In this document: one piece after another, positions 38,341 to 49,093 of the stretch
Layout: each line of letters starts with the position of its first letter
How positions within the stretch are numbered: the first letter of the stretch is position 1
The notes under the pieces: generated by a model
Told to the model about the DNA's origin: nothing
Databases searched by the model: none
Seen by the model: the letters and a program-made list of their open reading frames with translations, nothing else
DNA from: Paralithodes platypus
Taxonomy: Eukaryota; Arthropoda; Malacostraca; Decapoda; Lithodidae
Direction of reading: 5' to 3'
Length of the DNA stretch: 64,000 nucleotides
NCBI GenBank assembly: GCA_032716605.1
Contig: CM064571.1
Span: 17,601,862-17,665,861, forward strand
Position numbers and translations under genes: made by a program

Positions 38341-38820
38341 TATAGTACCTAGCATAATATTTTGTACTTATCAATATCATGATTAAATTGTTTTCCCTAA
38401 CCTGCCCCCACAAAAGTAATGAGTAATAAGAACAAGTTATTACACATAATAATTGGTATGTAGAAATAGCTAAAGGTGTCTATAGTAATTTGGTATTACC
38501 TGATCTTGCCAATAAGGGACAAGATCAAGTTACACCAAAGTAATATAGACACCTTTAGGATCTCAAAAGCCAGACATTGTTATACTACCTAGCATAATAT
38601 TTGGTACATATCAATATCACGATTCAATTGTTGCCCCCAACCTGCCCCCACAAAAGTAATGAGTAATAAGAACAAGTTATTACACATAATAATCGGTATG
38701 TAGAAATAGCTAAAGGTGTCTATAGTAATTTGGTATTACTTGATCTTGCCAATAAGGGGCAAGATCAAGTTACACCAAAGTAATATAGACACCTTTAGGA
38801 TTTCAATACCAAGACAACAT
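38341..38820. repeat. Two tandem 240-bp units, each with a long hairpin
   Basis: 38341-38580 and 38581-38820 are direct repeats with an exact 240-bp period and few differences. Each contains an imperfect inverted repeat with arms of about 38 bp: TAAAGGTGTCTATAGTAATT on one side, AGTAATATAGACACCTTTA on the other, around GATCTTGCCAATAAGGG. It lies between the two convergent genes of the Harbinger element. Confidence 0.88.
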
Positions 38821-38827
38821 TACAACA

Positions 38828-41440
38828 CTAAGGAAATTCATCAATTATCCTACTCACAAACCCGGGGGAAATGTCAACCATCCTTGGGGTGGGGGGCCTG
38901 TTCATGTCCACTGGATGGGCTTCAGGTCGTCCAGCGAATGGTTGCGGGGACTTCCATCCTCGTGGCGTGGCAGGGGCTGTCATAGTCTTGGCTCCGTGGT
39001 AGTAGGAAGGGCCTGGAGCTTGCAGGGTCTCATAGTAGACGTTCTGCTGTGAGGTGTAAGGGGTTGGCTGGGCAGACACCTGGCGTTGCTGTGGTGGCTG
39101 TTGGGGCTCTCCGTCAGGACCCATCCGTGGGAGGGGGCCTGTCCCACGGCTGTAGGACCGCATAGCCTGTGTGAAGCGCATGACTTCAATTTGGTAGTGG
39201 TCTAGATCGGAGGGGTCTAAGTGAGACAGGTTGTCCTGGATGAATTGGTGAAACAGCTTCAGTGAAGTCTGGGATGGGGTCGCGGCCTTCTTGGTTGCAT
39301 CCCACCTGGTGTAGAGCTCATTTAAATACTTCTCCCCTTGTCGTAGCTGTTGGAAAAATAGTTAAGCATTAATTAACGAAGAATAAATAACATTCAGGTC
39401 ACGGATGTAATGTGGACCATATGAAAAATAAAAGATGTCACATAAATAAAATAACACAAAACTAAACATTAAAGTGACGAATGTTTTGGTGACCATACAT
39501 CTATTTACACGTGCATGCAACAACATATATGGAAAGATAAATAATAATAGTGATGGATTAATGCGAATATATGCATCAATAATTCTTATGATAAGCATTG
39601 GATGTTTAATTATTACTAAAATATTTACCTTGTCGTACAGGTCGCTCTCAACCCCATGACCAGGACTAGGCGCTTTGGTGCGACGACGGCCAGTGGATGT
39701 GGAGTGAGTAGATGAAGGGGTGGTGGGAGAGACAGCAGGCTCCTGCGACGCCTCCTGCGACACCTCCTGCGACGTCTCCGGCAGGCTCTCCTCCGCCACC
39801 GGGTCATCGGCAAGCTCCTCCTCAGCCGTAGGAGCGATGTGGGTGGCAGGTCGTTTCTTCTTGTACTTCTGTGAAAGATATGGGGTTGTTAGTTTATCAT
39901 ATTGAAATACCATTTCTACAAAATTTATTGATTCATAATAGTTTGGAAAAAGTTATTATAGTTGGTGATATTGTCAGATAGACTATAATGTTCTATCAAA
40001 GTTTAATATCTATGTAATAACTTTCAATTTATGTTAATGCTCAGTTCCTGATATTCTCGGATTTACTACAATGTTCTATAAAATGTTAATAACTATCTAA
40101 ACAATGTTGAAATGATTGTAATGCTTAATAAATATTTGAATGATTGTTATGTGACAGTGTGATATCAATTAAGTACCATATGACAGTGTGATATAAATTA
40201 TTGAGTCGTAATGTGGCGGAAACAGTGTTAATACATATATATGTTTATTAATTTTAAAATTAAGGTTGCTTGGGAACTTGTATGTTATGAGTATTATAAA
40301 TAAACAAACATAACTTGAACAGTTCAACTAGACGTATTACTGTCCTTTCCCAGGTGTTTCTATTGTTTATCAGATATTTATAAAAAATAAGTTGTTGTGA
40401 TGTAATGTACCTTGCTCTTCCTGGTGGGAAGCTTGACGATATGAGGCTGTAGGAAGGAGAAGGCCTCGGAGATCCAGGTCTCCCTCTCCGTCAGCTCATG
40501 GGCACCAGAACCTGAGGGTAGCTCCTTCAATTTCACGTATCTGGTCCGCATCCCCTCCATCCACTTGGACAGAACCACAACTGGAAAATAAACCAATATT
40601 ATAAGCACTGTTTAAAAATATAATATAACAAATGTAATAGCAAACATGCCAAGTATATATATATCTATAATGTCAGGTCTCTAGTCACCCTTTTGACATC
40701 AGAGGTAAGCGCACAGCATATAACCAAATTTTGCTAACACAAACAAAACTGTAGACAGCAATTTATAAACATTGGACATTACCTAACAATATTCAGCATA
40801 CAATCAATACTTTAGATGGCACTTTGGAACACTGGACAGTGGACACCAATAATTTGTTTTGCATATGGCCACTTTCATTGTACGCAAAAAAAACACTCAA
40901 CCCACCTGTAACGTTCAGTTCCGCGGCCTTCTCACTCATAGCCCGGTCACGGATTTCCCGGTCTCGGTGTGCCCGGAGCTTCTTATTATAGAAGAAGTCG
41001 TTTTCGCGGTACCACTCGGCCACAGCGACTTCATCCTTGGCAGGCAGGATGGCGATTGTCCGCTTCCGTTTGGTGATGGTTTTTTGGGCAGGCGGCGTTG
41101 GTGTGGTCTTGGAGGTGCCTGGTTGGGATGACGGCGTGGGTGGGGGTACGGTGGGATCGGCATCATCATCTTCTTCGTTTGTGTGGGATGGCGTATCTCC
41201 GAGTTCAGGGAGAGTGTGAATGAGGTCATGCCATGGCCGTTTAGGAAGCAGGGGAAGTGACTCCATTTGGGTGAGGTCCGGGGTGTCCTGGGACTGTGAA
41301 AGTGACTGACCTGACTGAAATTGAGTGTCATCATCAGTCCCTTCAGAGTTTGAGGAACTCTCTAATATCACATCCTCTGTGGCGAAGAGGTCCACAGATG
41401 CTTCCTTGCCCTTCCTAGTTGCTTTGCGGCATGGTAGCAT
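38828..41440 (-). CDS. MADF-domain (Myb-like) DNA-binding protein of the Harbinger element, four exons
   Basis: Exons 41440-40906, 40580-40411, 39868-39629 and 39346-38828 join in phase (splits 1, 0, 0) to a 487-residue protein. Donors are GTGGGT, GTACAT and GTAAAT; acceptors are TTTTCCAG, TTTCACAG and CCAACAG. Residues 1-136 are acidic and Ser/Pro-rich, ending in the basic KRKRTIA. About 137-232 is a MADF domain: EWYRENDFFYNKKLRAHRD, AAELNVT, then after the splice LSKWMEGMRTRYVKLKE. Then follow a basic linker (RKSKKYKKKRP), a repeated SQEVSQEASQEP stretch, and a Pro/Gln-rich tail ending IIDEFP. Such partners bring Harbinger transposase to element ends and into the nucleus; that role is known for the family and inferred here. 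No frameshift or stop is seen. An upstream ATG at about 41454 would make only a short uORF. Confidence 0.85.
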
Positions 41441-41549
41441 GTTGCCCTTGCCATCTTGGTGGTTGCTGTGTGGTGTGGAGAGGTAGAACTTGTTGGGGCA
41501 ACTTGTGCGGAGGGTGTGACAGCGATGGAGGCTCCGGCAGCAATATATA

Positions 41550-41556
41550 GGGCCCG
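41550..41556 (-). promoter_or_regulatory. TATA box for the MADF gene
   Basis: Minus-strand CTATATATTGC about 110 bases before the ATG at 41440 and in a GC-rich setting, suitable for transcription start near 41525. Confidence 0.45.
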
Positions 41557-41599
41557 TGCACTTGGCTGCCAGCGTACGATTCGACTCGCATTCTTGTGT

Positions 41600-42208
41600 G
41601 TCGCCCCACGCTGCTCCCTCGCTTCTCTATTTATCTACTCTGTCGAGTGGAAATTTCCGCGTGCCACGTGTACCACCCGATACAGACAAGATGCTTCTGC
41701 TGATGTTCGGGGTAAATTCCAGTCTTTATCGTCTCTCATTCCTGTCATACGAGTTGTGTTCTTCCCAAAATCTTCAATAGACTCGCTTGATCTTGCCTTA
41801 TTCCTCTGTTTATCGGGGGGAATGTCGTCTTTTATTCGAGTATATCGTCTCTCATTCGGTTGTTATTATGGTTAATGTCGCCTTATATTCATACGAATCG
41901 GGTTAATGTCTGCTTATGTTCGGCTAGATCGAGTTAACTTCGTCAATGAAAATAACAGACGAACAACGGCCGAAACGAAATAACGTGACCCGAATGAAAG
42001 CCGAACATACCAGAATGAGAACCGACAAATTTTTAACAGTTTTTACACACGAATATCGGCTAGAACTTAACGCATGCACTAACTTCTGGCCGAACCCCAG
42101 GATGTTCGGCTGCACCCCTGAACATCCCCGGAGCTTCCCCCGAATCAACGAGAACATTGGCCGAATTGACCCGAATTTACCCGAACATTTGAAAATTTGA
42201 ATTTTTTT
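41600..42208. other. Right subterminal region of the Harbinger element
   Basis: Non-coding but rich in CCGAA-type motifs (CCGAACAT, CCGAATGA, CCGAACCCC, CCGAATTG, CCGAATTT), mirrored on the left side at 34680-34960 (CCGAACAT, CCGAACCT, CTCGAATG). They are candidate binding sites for the element's proteins. Confidence 0.5.
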
Positions 42209-42267
42209 TGCAAGTCATCCTGTTCGGGGGTAGGTCGCGCGACGTTCGAGTTCTGTATGACGCGGCC
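42209..42267 (-). repeat. Right terminal inverted repeat of the Harbinger element
   Basis: Read on the minus strand: GGCCGCGTCATACAGAACTC, GAACGTCGCGCGACCTACCC, then CCGAACAGGATGACTTGC. Confidence 0.92.
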
Positions 42268-42352
42268 TTTAGAGATACATTTACATATATTGGTAGCCTG
42301 GTCCATAAAATTGGTGAGCCTCGAATAATGGGTTAGCCTATGGATTCACTTA

Positions 42353-42671
42353 TAGTGGAGCAGATAACTGCAAATTTCAGGAGAATCGTTCATTTCCGAA
42401 AACAAGCACCAAATGTGGCACACATACTCCTTGGGGATTGCTCTTTTGATAAAACCCGTTAGCCACCTAAAAATTCAAGATGGCGGCCATTTTTCAAGAT
42501 GGCCACCATTAAATATACAGAAATATTGCATTTCGCAATAAAATTGCAAAGACTTGTCCTATTTGATTGATCTTGGTGTCAAATCATACATTTTTTACGA
42601 TGTAGAATCCGAATTTGGAACCATGGACTTACTCACTAGCTTCCTTGTACCATAATATCAGTCCCGGAATC
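42353..42671 (+). repeat. Left long TIR of the 6.0-kb element
   Basis: Starts TAGTGGAGCAGATAACTG and ends AATATCAGTCCCGGAATC. It contains CAAGATGGCGGCCATTTTTC (42476-42495) and CAAGATGGCCACC, resembling tandem YY1/Pho sites. Confidence 0.93.
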
Positions 42672-43471
42672 CTAATATTCTGCTAAATTAGAGGTTCATG
42701 TTACGTCTGACTCGGCTAAAATGCATGGTAGTGTATATCGTAGTAGTGTTAGAGGTTTAGTATGTGTAGCATCTTCCTGTACAAGGCTTCCAAACTGGAC
42801 ATGACACGATGCGGTGGGGGGGGGGGGACGTTGAGAGACTTGCAGCGGGTGTAGAGTAGTAGCTCAACAGAGCGGATGTCAATGCACAGCCAGGGCACAC
42901 TGGTGGCACCTCTGCTGTGAAACTCAGCATGGGGTTCAGTATCAGCTGAATAATTAGTTTAGTGTAGCTAAATAATTAGTTTAGTGTCCCAAATGCTGTC
43001 TAATAAGCCCCGCATCAGTTAGCTACTGTAGATTACATGTAGTTTAACATAAATGTTTAGTTAGATAGCCGCGCCTGAATTGACAGGGTGTGCCAGCGCG
43101 GGAGAGTCGAACCAAGGTTAACGGGGCTTTACATTGCTTTGCATGTAGTTACCTGGATGGTGTACAGATCGCACAGGACTTAAATGATACTGGATGAACG
43201 ATCGGGCTAGGTGTAGGTCATATATTTTTATTCCCGAACCTAGTCGTATCCCATACCTTATTGTGCATGATTGTGATCAAGGTGGTAAAAGGATAACCCC
43301 TCGGCCTTGATTCACTGAATACAGATAATTATCATACTGTGATTATCTGTTATAGATGTTATCATATAACATACTGTGTTATATCATACTGTGATTATCT
43401 GTTATATACTGTGATTATCTGTTATCTATTATATCTGTGTTACAGATAATTATTATACTGTATTCACCAAG
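42672..43471 (+). other. 5' non-coding region of the 6.0-kb element
   Basis: No coding sequence. Close to the start codon (43315-43465) is an AT-rich cluster in which ACTGTGATTATCTGTTATA occurs about three times, bracketed by inverted ACAGATAATTAT motifs; this could be regulatory. Confidence 0.45.
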
Positions 43472-44536
43472 ATGGCAAATACAGATCCAGGACCGTCTAA
43501 ATTCCGGACTGACTGGAGCAAGTGTTGTCTTTGCCAGAAGAAGAAGAGTGAAGAGCTCAAGTCACCACGTGCACAACAACCACAAGAACATGATGGCTAC
43601 ACTATGATTGCGACTACTATTCCCCTCTTTCACGCAATTAATGAGATGCCTATTGTTCTGGATCCAGCCAGACTTGATGATGGTGGTGGCATTGAAGAAA
43701 CTCTGAGGAGGAACAAGGCACAGTATCACCAAAGTTGTCGCCTTATGTTCAACAACACGAAACTGGAGAGAGCCAGAAAAAGAAGAGCAGAGAGTGCTCA
43801 GCCAGTAGAATGCCAGACCAAGCTGCGTAGAACCAGCCTTGAAGGCCAAACGTGTTGCATATGTGACAAAGAAGCCCCATCCTCTGAACTCAGACAAGTT
43901 ATGACGATGAACCTCAATAACAGACTTAATGAATGTGCCCAAACTTTAAATGACGGAAAACTTCTTGCAAGACTCAGCGGTGGAGATGCTATTGCACAGG
44001 AGCTCAAATACCATTTTTCATGCTTGACAGACCTGTACAATAGAGAGAGGACGTACCTCAGAGCCACCAAGAGACTGGAACAGGAACGTGCACCCGAAGA
44101 GGATGCCCACCCACAGGCATTCTCAGAGCTAGTCACATATCTAGTGGAGACCACCAGATCTGGCGAGGGTCCTGCAGTCTTCCGACTTGCAGACATAGTT
44201 CACCTGTATGCCCAGCGCCTGGAACAGCTGGGTGTTGATGCACCTGCTGTCAACTCCACAAGACTGAAGGAAAAACTGCTGTCAGAAATACCTGAGCTGG
44301 AAGTGCACAAGCAGGGAAGGGATGTTCTTCTGGCTTTCCAGAAAGATGTGGGCTTTGTCTTGTCAGAAGCCTCTGACTATTATAGTGAAGCTATTATCCT
44401 TGGCAAAGCAGCTAACATCTTGCGAAGACATTTGATGGAACCTTCCATGAGGGGTGCATCGAGCAGGCCATTCCACTCACTCTTCTTCAGTTTGTGGCCA
44501 TGCTTGAACACGGAGCGGACATCAAATCTCAACTGA
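43472..44536 (+). pseudogene. N-terminal part of the Academ-like element protein (zinc-binding modules)
   Basis: The frame opens at ATG 43472 (CCAAGATGG, a good Kozak context) and shows two similar metal-binding modules. The first has Cys18/Cys19/Cys21 with Tyr85-His86-x-x-Cys89; the second has Cys128/129/131 with Tyr180-His181-x-x-Cys184. A helical region follows (LADIVHLYAQRLEQLGVD, ILGKAANILRR). After about residue 318 the protein sense moves to the next frame, and the rest of this frame to the stop at 44536 looks like out-of-frame read-through. The module plus helical order is typical of this dispersed family of long invertebrate element proteins; function (DNA or RNA binding) is inferred. 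It overlaps the next frame by 43 bases. Confidence 0.8.
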
Positions 44537-47500
44537 GGTTTGGCGCATCAAAGACAGATCTAGCAATTGCTCAGCTGCTTCAGTACAACTGCTACGCAAG
44601 GTACAATGAAGGAGCAGCAACTCACAGACACTCCAAAGACAGAGAAACCCCATTCCCTGTTTACATGGGGATGTCCGTCTACACAAAGACCAGAAAGAGA
44701 AAGTTGGTGGAAATGCTTAACGAGCATGGCATCAGCATTTCATACGACAGGGTGCTACAGATATCTGCACAGCTGGGAGATGCAACAGTCAGCAAGTACG
44801 TGGAGGATGGGGTGGTCTGTCCACCAGTTCTGCGAAAAGGGCTGTTCACCACATCAGCCATGGACAACATAGACCACAATCCCACTGCAACGACAGCGAC
44901 CACTTCTTTCCACGGAACCAGCGTCTCTGTTTTCCAGCACCCAACCAAAGAAGACAAAGGTGAAGAGCGTGGACAGCTGAAGTTCGGAGAGGAGAAAGTG
45001 AAGACAGTTCCAGAACTTCCAGACTCCTTCACCAATGTCCGGCCCGCCTTCTTCACCAAGAAGAAACCCTCTCCTCCCCAGAGTGGTGTGACACACCCAG
45101 ACACCAGTCTGCTGAGGTCACAACTGGCAATGGAGTATGAGTGGCTGGAGAAGGTCACTGTGACAGATGGGCCAATGGATGTGACTTGGTCAGCCCACCA
45201 TGCTTCACAGAAGAGAGGAAAGCCATTTGAGGTCAGCATTACATCACTTTTGCCTCTGCTGCGAGATCAGGCCCACTCGGTTGCTACAGTCAAGCATGTG
45301 ATGGACAAGATCAAGGAGATAGTGGCATTTCTGAACCCCAGTCAGGTGCCAGTCATTGCTGCTGACCAGCCAATATATGCAGTAGCCAAGCAGGTCCAGT
45401 GGCACTGGCCTGAAATCTACGGTGAGGACAAGTTCGTCATAATGTTCGGAGGCTTGCATATTGAGATGGCGGCACTGAAGTCCATTGGAACTCTACTCCA
45501 GGACAGTGGTTGGACAGGAGCCCTCTTGGAGGCAGGGATAGCATCTCCTGGGACAGCAGATTCATTTCTGACAGCTTCGAGCATCACTAGGACACGACAG
45601 ATGCACCAGATAACAGCATGCAGTCTGTACAAGCTTCTGAAGGCAGCCCACACAGACTACTCGAAAGAGACAGATGAACAACCCGAAGAGGTGCCTAGCT
45701 TCGAAGCTTGGTGTGAGCATCGCAAACTGCAAAGTCCCCAGTTTCATTTCTGGTATATGGTGCTGTCAATGGAACTGGTTATCCTCTTGTTGATCCGATC
45801 ATTCAGGGAAGCCAACTTCTTCCTGTACTGTCAGCCACTGGCTGAGCTGATACCGTACTTCTTTGCCAACAACAATGTAAACTATGCACGGTGGCTTCCG
45901 ATCCACTACAGAGACATGGTGACCCTGGAACAGAAGCATCCTCAGCTGGCTCAGGAGTTCCAGAGTGGAAACTTTGTTGTACACAAATCGAGCCGACAGT
46001 TCTCAGCATTGGCTATTGACCAAGCTCACGAGCAGGCCAACGCTGTCATCAAGGCAGACGGGGGTGTGATCGGCGTGACTGAAGACCCATCAGCACTGAG
46101 AAGATGGATGATAGTTGGTCCTCAAGTCAGCCACTTGGTTGCACAGTATGAGGCAGCATGTGGGACCAAAGAGGGTACTGAACACACCAGCCACCATGAG
46201 GAGACAGAACGAGCACAAAGAGTGTTCCTTGAGAAAGTAGAAAAGCTCTCACAAGCCATGACAGATATGTGCAATCCTTTCCAGGAGGAGAGTCGGGACC
46301 TGCTTTCGCTTGATACAAAGGATATTGCTCACCACACTGCCGCCGAGCTGATTGGCACACACCTTGAGAAAGGCAAGGTCCGTTTCCAGGAGTTTATGAA
46401 GGGACTGGAAGGGGAAGAAGAATCCACCTTCTATGAACCAATCAAGAAGAACAGGGTTGACTTTTTCCGACAGGTACCAGCCTCTGTTGACTCTTCAAAG
46501 CAAAAAGTGCTGCAGGAAGACTGTCAACTGTTCTCCAAGCTGTTCATATCATGCCAGAGCAGAGAGTGTGACTTGAAGGAGTTCTTCCGTCATGAGAACC
46601 AGTCACATCCTGCTGCCCTCAGTGATGGTGGAAAGCTCCACACCTGTCAGAAATCCCACCTCACTACCATTCTTCAGAGCCAAGTTACAACCCCTGAGGC
46701 AGAGCCAGACACCGACACCATCATCATTGATGGTGCAGCGTTGGTGAACAGTCTGCCCCCACGGAGTTCAAAGACGTTCGAAGAGTACGCAATGCTCGAT
46801 GTCCTTCCTAGAATACAAGCATACTCTACCAAGTACAAGAGAACAGACATTGTGTTTGATGTCTACCGGCCATCTAGTCTGAAAGCTGAAACTAGATCAA
46901 AGCGAGGACGCGGGGTGAGACGCAGGGTGACAGGGAAGGGCAAAATTCCCTCAAACTGGCGAAACTTCCTGAGAGAAAATGACAACAAAGCCGAGCTGTT
47001 CAACTTTCTGGTTGATAAGATTGCACGTGTGGCCACACCAAATGTGGTCATTGTGACCAAGGAAGAAGATGCTGTCAGCAACCGCACTATCAATCTGGCT
47101 GGGGTGGCACCGTGCAGTCATGAAGAAGCTGACACGCGGATCTTTGTGCATGCCAGGCATGCAACAGAAACAGGCAGCAAAGTCATCATGGTCAAAGCCA
47201 GCAACACAGATGTTGTCATCATTGCAGTCAGTGTTCTGCAGGCACTTCAGGAGCTAGGTCTGCAGCAGTTGTGGGTTGCCTTTGACCAAGGACAGAACCT
47301 GAGGTGGGTTCCTGTACATGACTTGTGTTGCACTCTTGCAGAAAAGAGCAAAGGGATGCTCTTCTTCCATGCCTTCACTGGCTGCGATGTCGTTTCAGCA
47401 TTCCGTGGCAAAGGGAAGAAGTCTGCTTGGCATACCTGGGATGTTTGTGATGAGGCTTCCGGTGTCTTCAGCAAACTCAGCCAGTACCCACCGGTAGTTG

Positions 47501-47994
47501 ATGATGAAGACCTGGAGACCTTGGAGAAGTTCGTGGTCATGATGTACGACAGATCCAGCACAGCTAAAGGTGTCGATGATGCGAGGTTGGACATGTTTGC
47601 TCGGAAGCAGAGGCCGTACGAAGCCATTCCTCCAACCCGAGCAGCACTGAAGCAGCATGTGAAGTATGCTGCCTACCAGGCGGGCTGCATCTGGAGTCAG
47701 TCAACAGTACGTCAACCAGAAACGCAGACTCCTGCCAACTGGGGCTGGACCAAGAAAGGAGAACTGTGGCAGATCGTTTGGACAGAGCTCCCACCCATTG
47801 CAGAGAGTTGCCAGCAGCTGACCAAGTGTGGATGCAAGTCGGAATGCTGCGGTCGATGCAAATGCTACTGCTTTGGTCTGACCTGCACGGCACTGTGCAG
47901 CTGCAGATGCAAGCGTTGTAGTATACTCATCCAGGCAGCAAGACAAAAAGTGACAAACAAGTATAGGCCTACTGCCTACATGTACATCCAATAA
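44415..47994 (+). pseudogene. Main part of the Academ-like element protein: FEN1/XPG-like nuclease and Cys-rich tail
   Basis: This frame opens after a TAA near 44412 and already reads TFDGTFHEGC before any ATG, so it continues the upstream frame after one lost or gained base. Counting from codon 44494 (1,166 codons), residues around 110-150 hold GVVCPPVLRKGLFTTSAMDN, a block I associate with this family. The region 740-1000 looks like a PIN/FEN1-type metal nuclease: Asp746 in IIIDGAALV, Glu877/878 and Asp880 in SHEEADTRIF, Asp906 in SNTDVVII, Asp965 in FTGCDVVSAFRGKGKKSAW. These match, in order, the FEN1 motifs DG, YEADAQ, DSDLL and GCDY.GIGKK. The tail (1112-1142) is Cys-rich (CGCKSECCGRCKC). 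It is intact apart from the junction; stop TAA at 47992-47994. Confidence 0.85.
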
Positions 47995-48044
47995 TATATC
48001 GGACTGATGGTGCCTATGATATGGGCACTTTTTACCCTAATTAT

Positions 48045-48354
48045 GATTCCGGGACTGATATTATGGTACAAGGAAGCTAGTGAGTAAGTCCATGGTTCCA
48101 AATTCGAATTCTACATAGTGAAAAATGTATGATTTGACACCAAGATCATTCAAATAGGACAAGTCTTTGCGATTTTATTGCGAAATGCAATGTTTCTGTA
48201 TATTCAATGGCGGCCATCTTGAAAAATGGCCGCCAACTTGAATATTTAGGTGGCTAACAGGTTTTATCAAAAGAGCAATCCCCAAGGAGTATGTGTGCCA
48301 ATTTTGGTGCTTGTTTCCAGAAATGAACGATTATTCCAGTTATCTGCCCCACTA
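48045..48354 (-). repeat. Right long TIR of the 6.0-kb element
   Basis: On the plus strand starts GATTCCGGGACTGATATTAT and ends GTTATCTGCCCCACTA. It pairs with 42353-42671, with a small indel near the outer end. Confidence 0.93.
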
Positions 48355-48357
48355 TTA

Positions 48358-48690
48358 ACAGAAATCTATGGCATTGTTGATACTTGTGCAGAAGGATGAA
48401 ACTGCGGATCTTCAAGACACTGGTCGCGGCTTATGCGCCATTTGCTGGATTGATTGAAGATTATTTGTTTTCCATTTAAATTTTCACATACTCTTTCTTT
48501 CTTTAAACTCATGTGCTCCGGTCGCACGCCCCCCCCCCCCCCCCCTCTCTCTCTCTGTCTCTCTCTCTTCATTTTCCTTATTTGATAGAGCACGAATGAA
48601 ATCTAATCATACTTCCATATGCGTACGGCCTATATTTATTTAACTTCCTCATGTTGTGACTGTTGTTGTTATTGTTGGTGGTGGTGGTGC
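48358..48690. other. Unassigned, low-complexity sequence
   Basis: A poly-C run (48530-48545) and a CT run (48546-48568), then a GGT run near 48676-48688. No gene. Confidence 0.4.
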
Positions 48691-48905
48691 TATAGTCAAT
48701 TCGCTATAGGTAGGCGAGAAATCATGACTTCTAACCTCTGTAACTAAAAAAAACGACTTGAGTAATCGAGCTAATATTTCTACCATTTGGGAAGAGTCAG
48801 TCAAGGAATAGATGTGGAAATGTACAGCCAATTTGCTCTAGCCCTTTTTGAGTCACAGAGGATAGAGGTCATGATTTCTCGCCTACTTACAGCGAATAGA
48901 CTATA
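48691..48905. mobile_element. TA-flanked foldback MITE, about 215 bp
   Basis: TATAGTCAATTCGCTATAGG with GGCGAGAAATCATGAC on the left is inverted at the right (GTCATGATTTCTCGCC, CAGCGAATAGACTATA). The inner part (GTACAGCCAATTTGCTCTAG) also occurs at about 7940 and 62025. Confidence 0.8.
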
Positions 48906-49093
48906 GTGCTGTTTATTCATTTTTAGTTTTTTTAGTACTGGTGTTGATTGTTTTCGTCGTTGATGCTGTTGTTGTTGTTCGTGGTAATATTTTCTTTGTT
49001 ACTTTACTTGTTACTTCATGTGTTACTTGTGTGTTTATTGTGGTGGCGTCACTGATCTTGTTACCGATACTGATATGTATTTTCGGGTGACCG

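Larger units (their letters stand above)
34641..42267. mobile_element. PIF/Harbinger-type DNA transposon, 7.6 kb, complete ends
   Basis: The left terminus (34641-34699, beginning GGCCGCGTCATACAAAACTC) and right terminus (42209-42267, ending GACGCGGCC) are inverted repeats of about 59 bp with roughly five differences. Inside are the two proteins typical of this superfamily: a HARBI1-like DDE nuclease on the plus strand (35131-36413) and a MADF/Myb-like DNA-binding protein on the minus strand (38828-41440), arranged convergently. A non-LTR retroelement fragment is nested at 36440-37745. Flanks read CTA on the left and T-TTA on the right; the 3-bp duplication expected for the superfamily is not cleanly preserved. 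The transposase frameshift suggests this copy is inactive. Confidence 0.88.
42353..48354. mobile_element. 6.0-kb DNA transposon with ~310-bp TIRs and FEN1-like nuclease protein (Academ-like)
   Basis: The left terminus (42353-42671) and right terminus (48045-48354) are inverted repeats of 319 and 310 bp, starting TAGTGGRGCAGATAACTG and about 90% identical by eye. TTA occurs directly outside both ends (42350-42352 and 48355-48357), a clean 3-bp target duplication. The interior has a single protein-coding unit on the plus strand (43472-47994, one frameshift) encoding about 1,500 residues. Two Cys/His modules, a FEN1/XPG-like nuclease core and a Cys-rich C-terminus, together with a 3-bp duplication, are what has been described for the Academ superfamily. 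That assignment is an inference; no helicase is present. It begins only 86 bp from the end of the Harbinger element. Confidence 0.88.

Noticed and set aside
44679..47991. Several minus-strand open frames of 60-186 codons
   Set aside because: Shadows of the long plus-strand protein of the 6.0-kb element.
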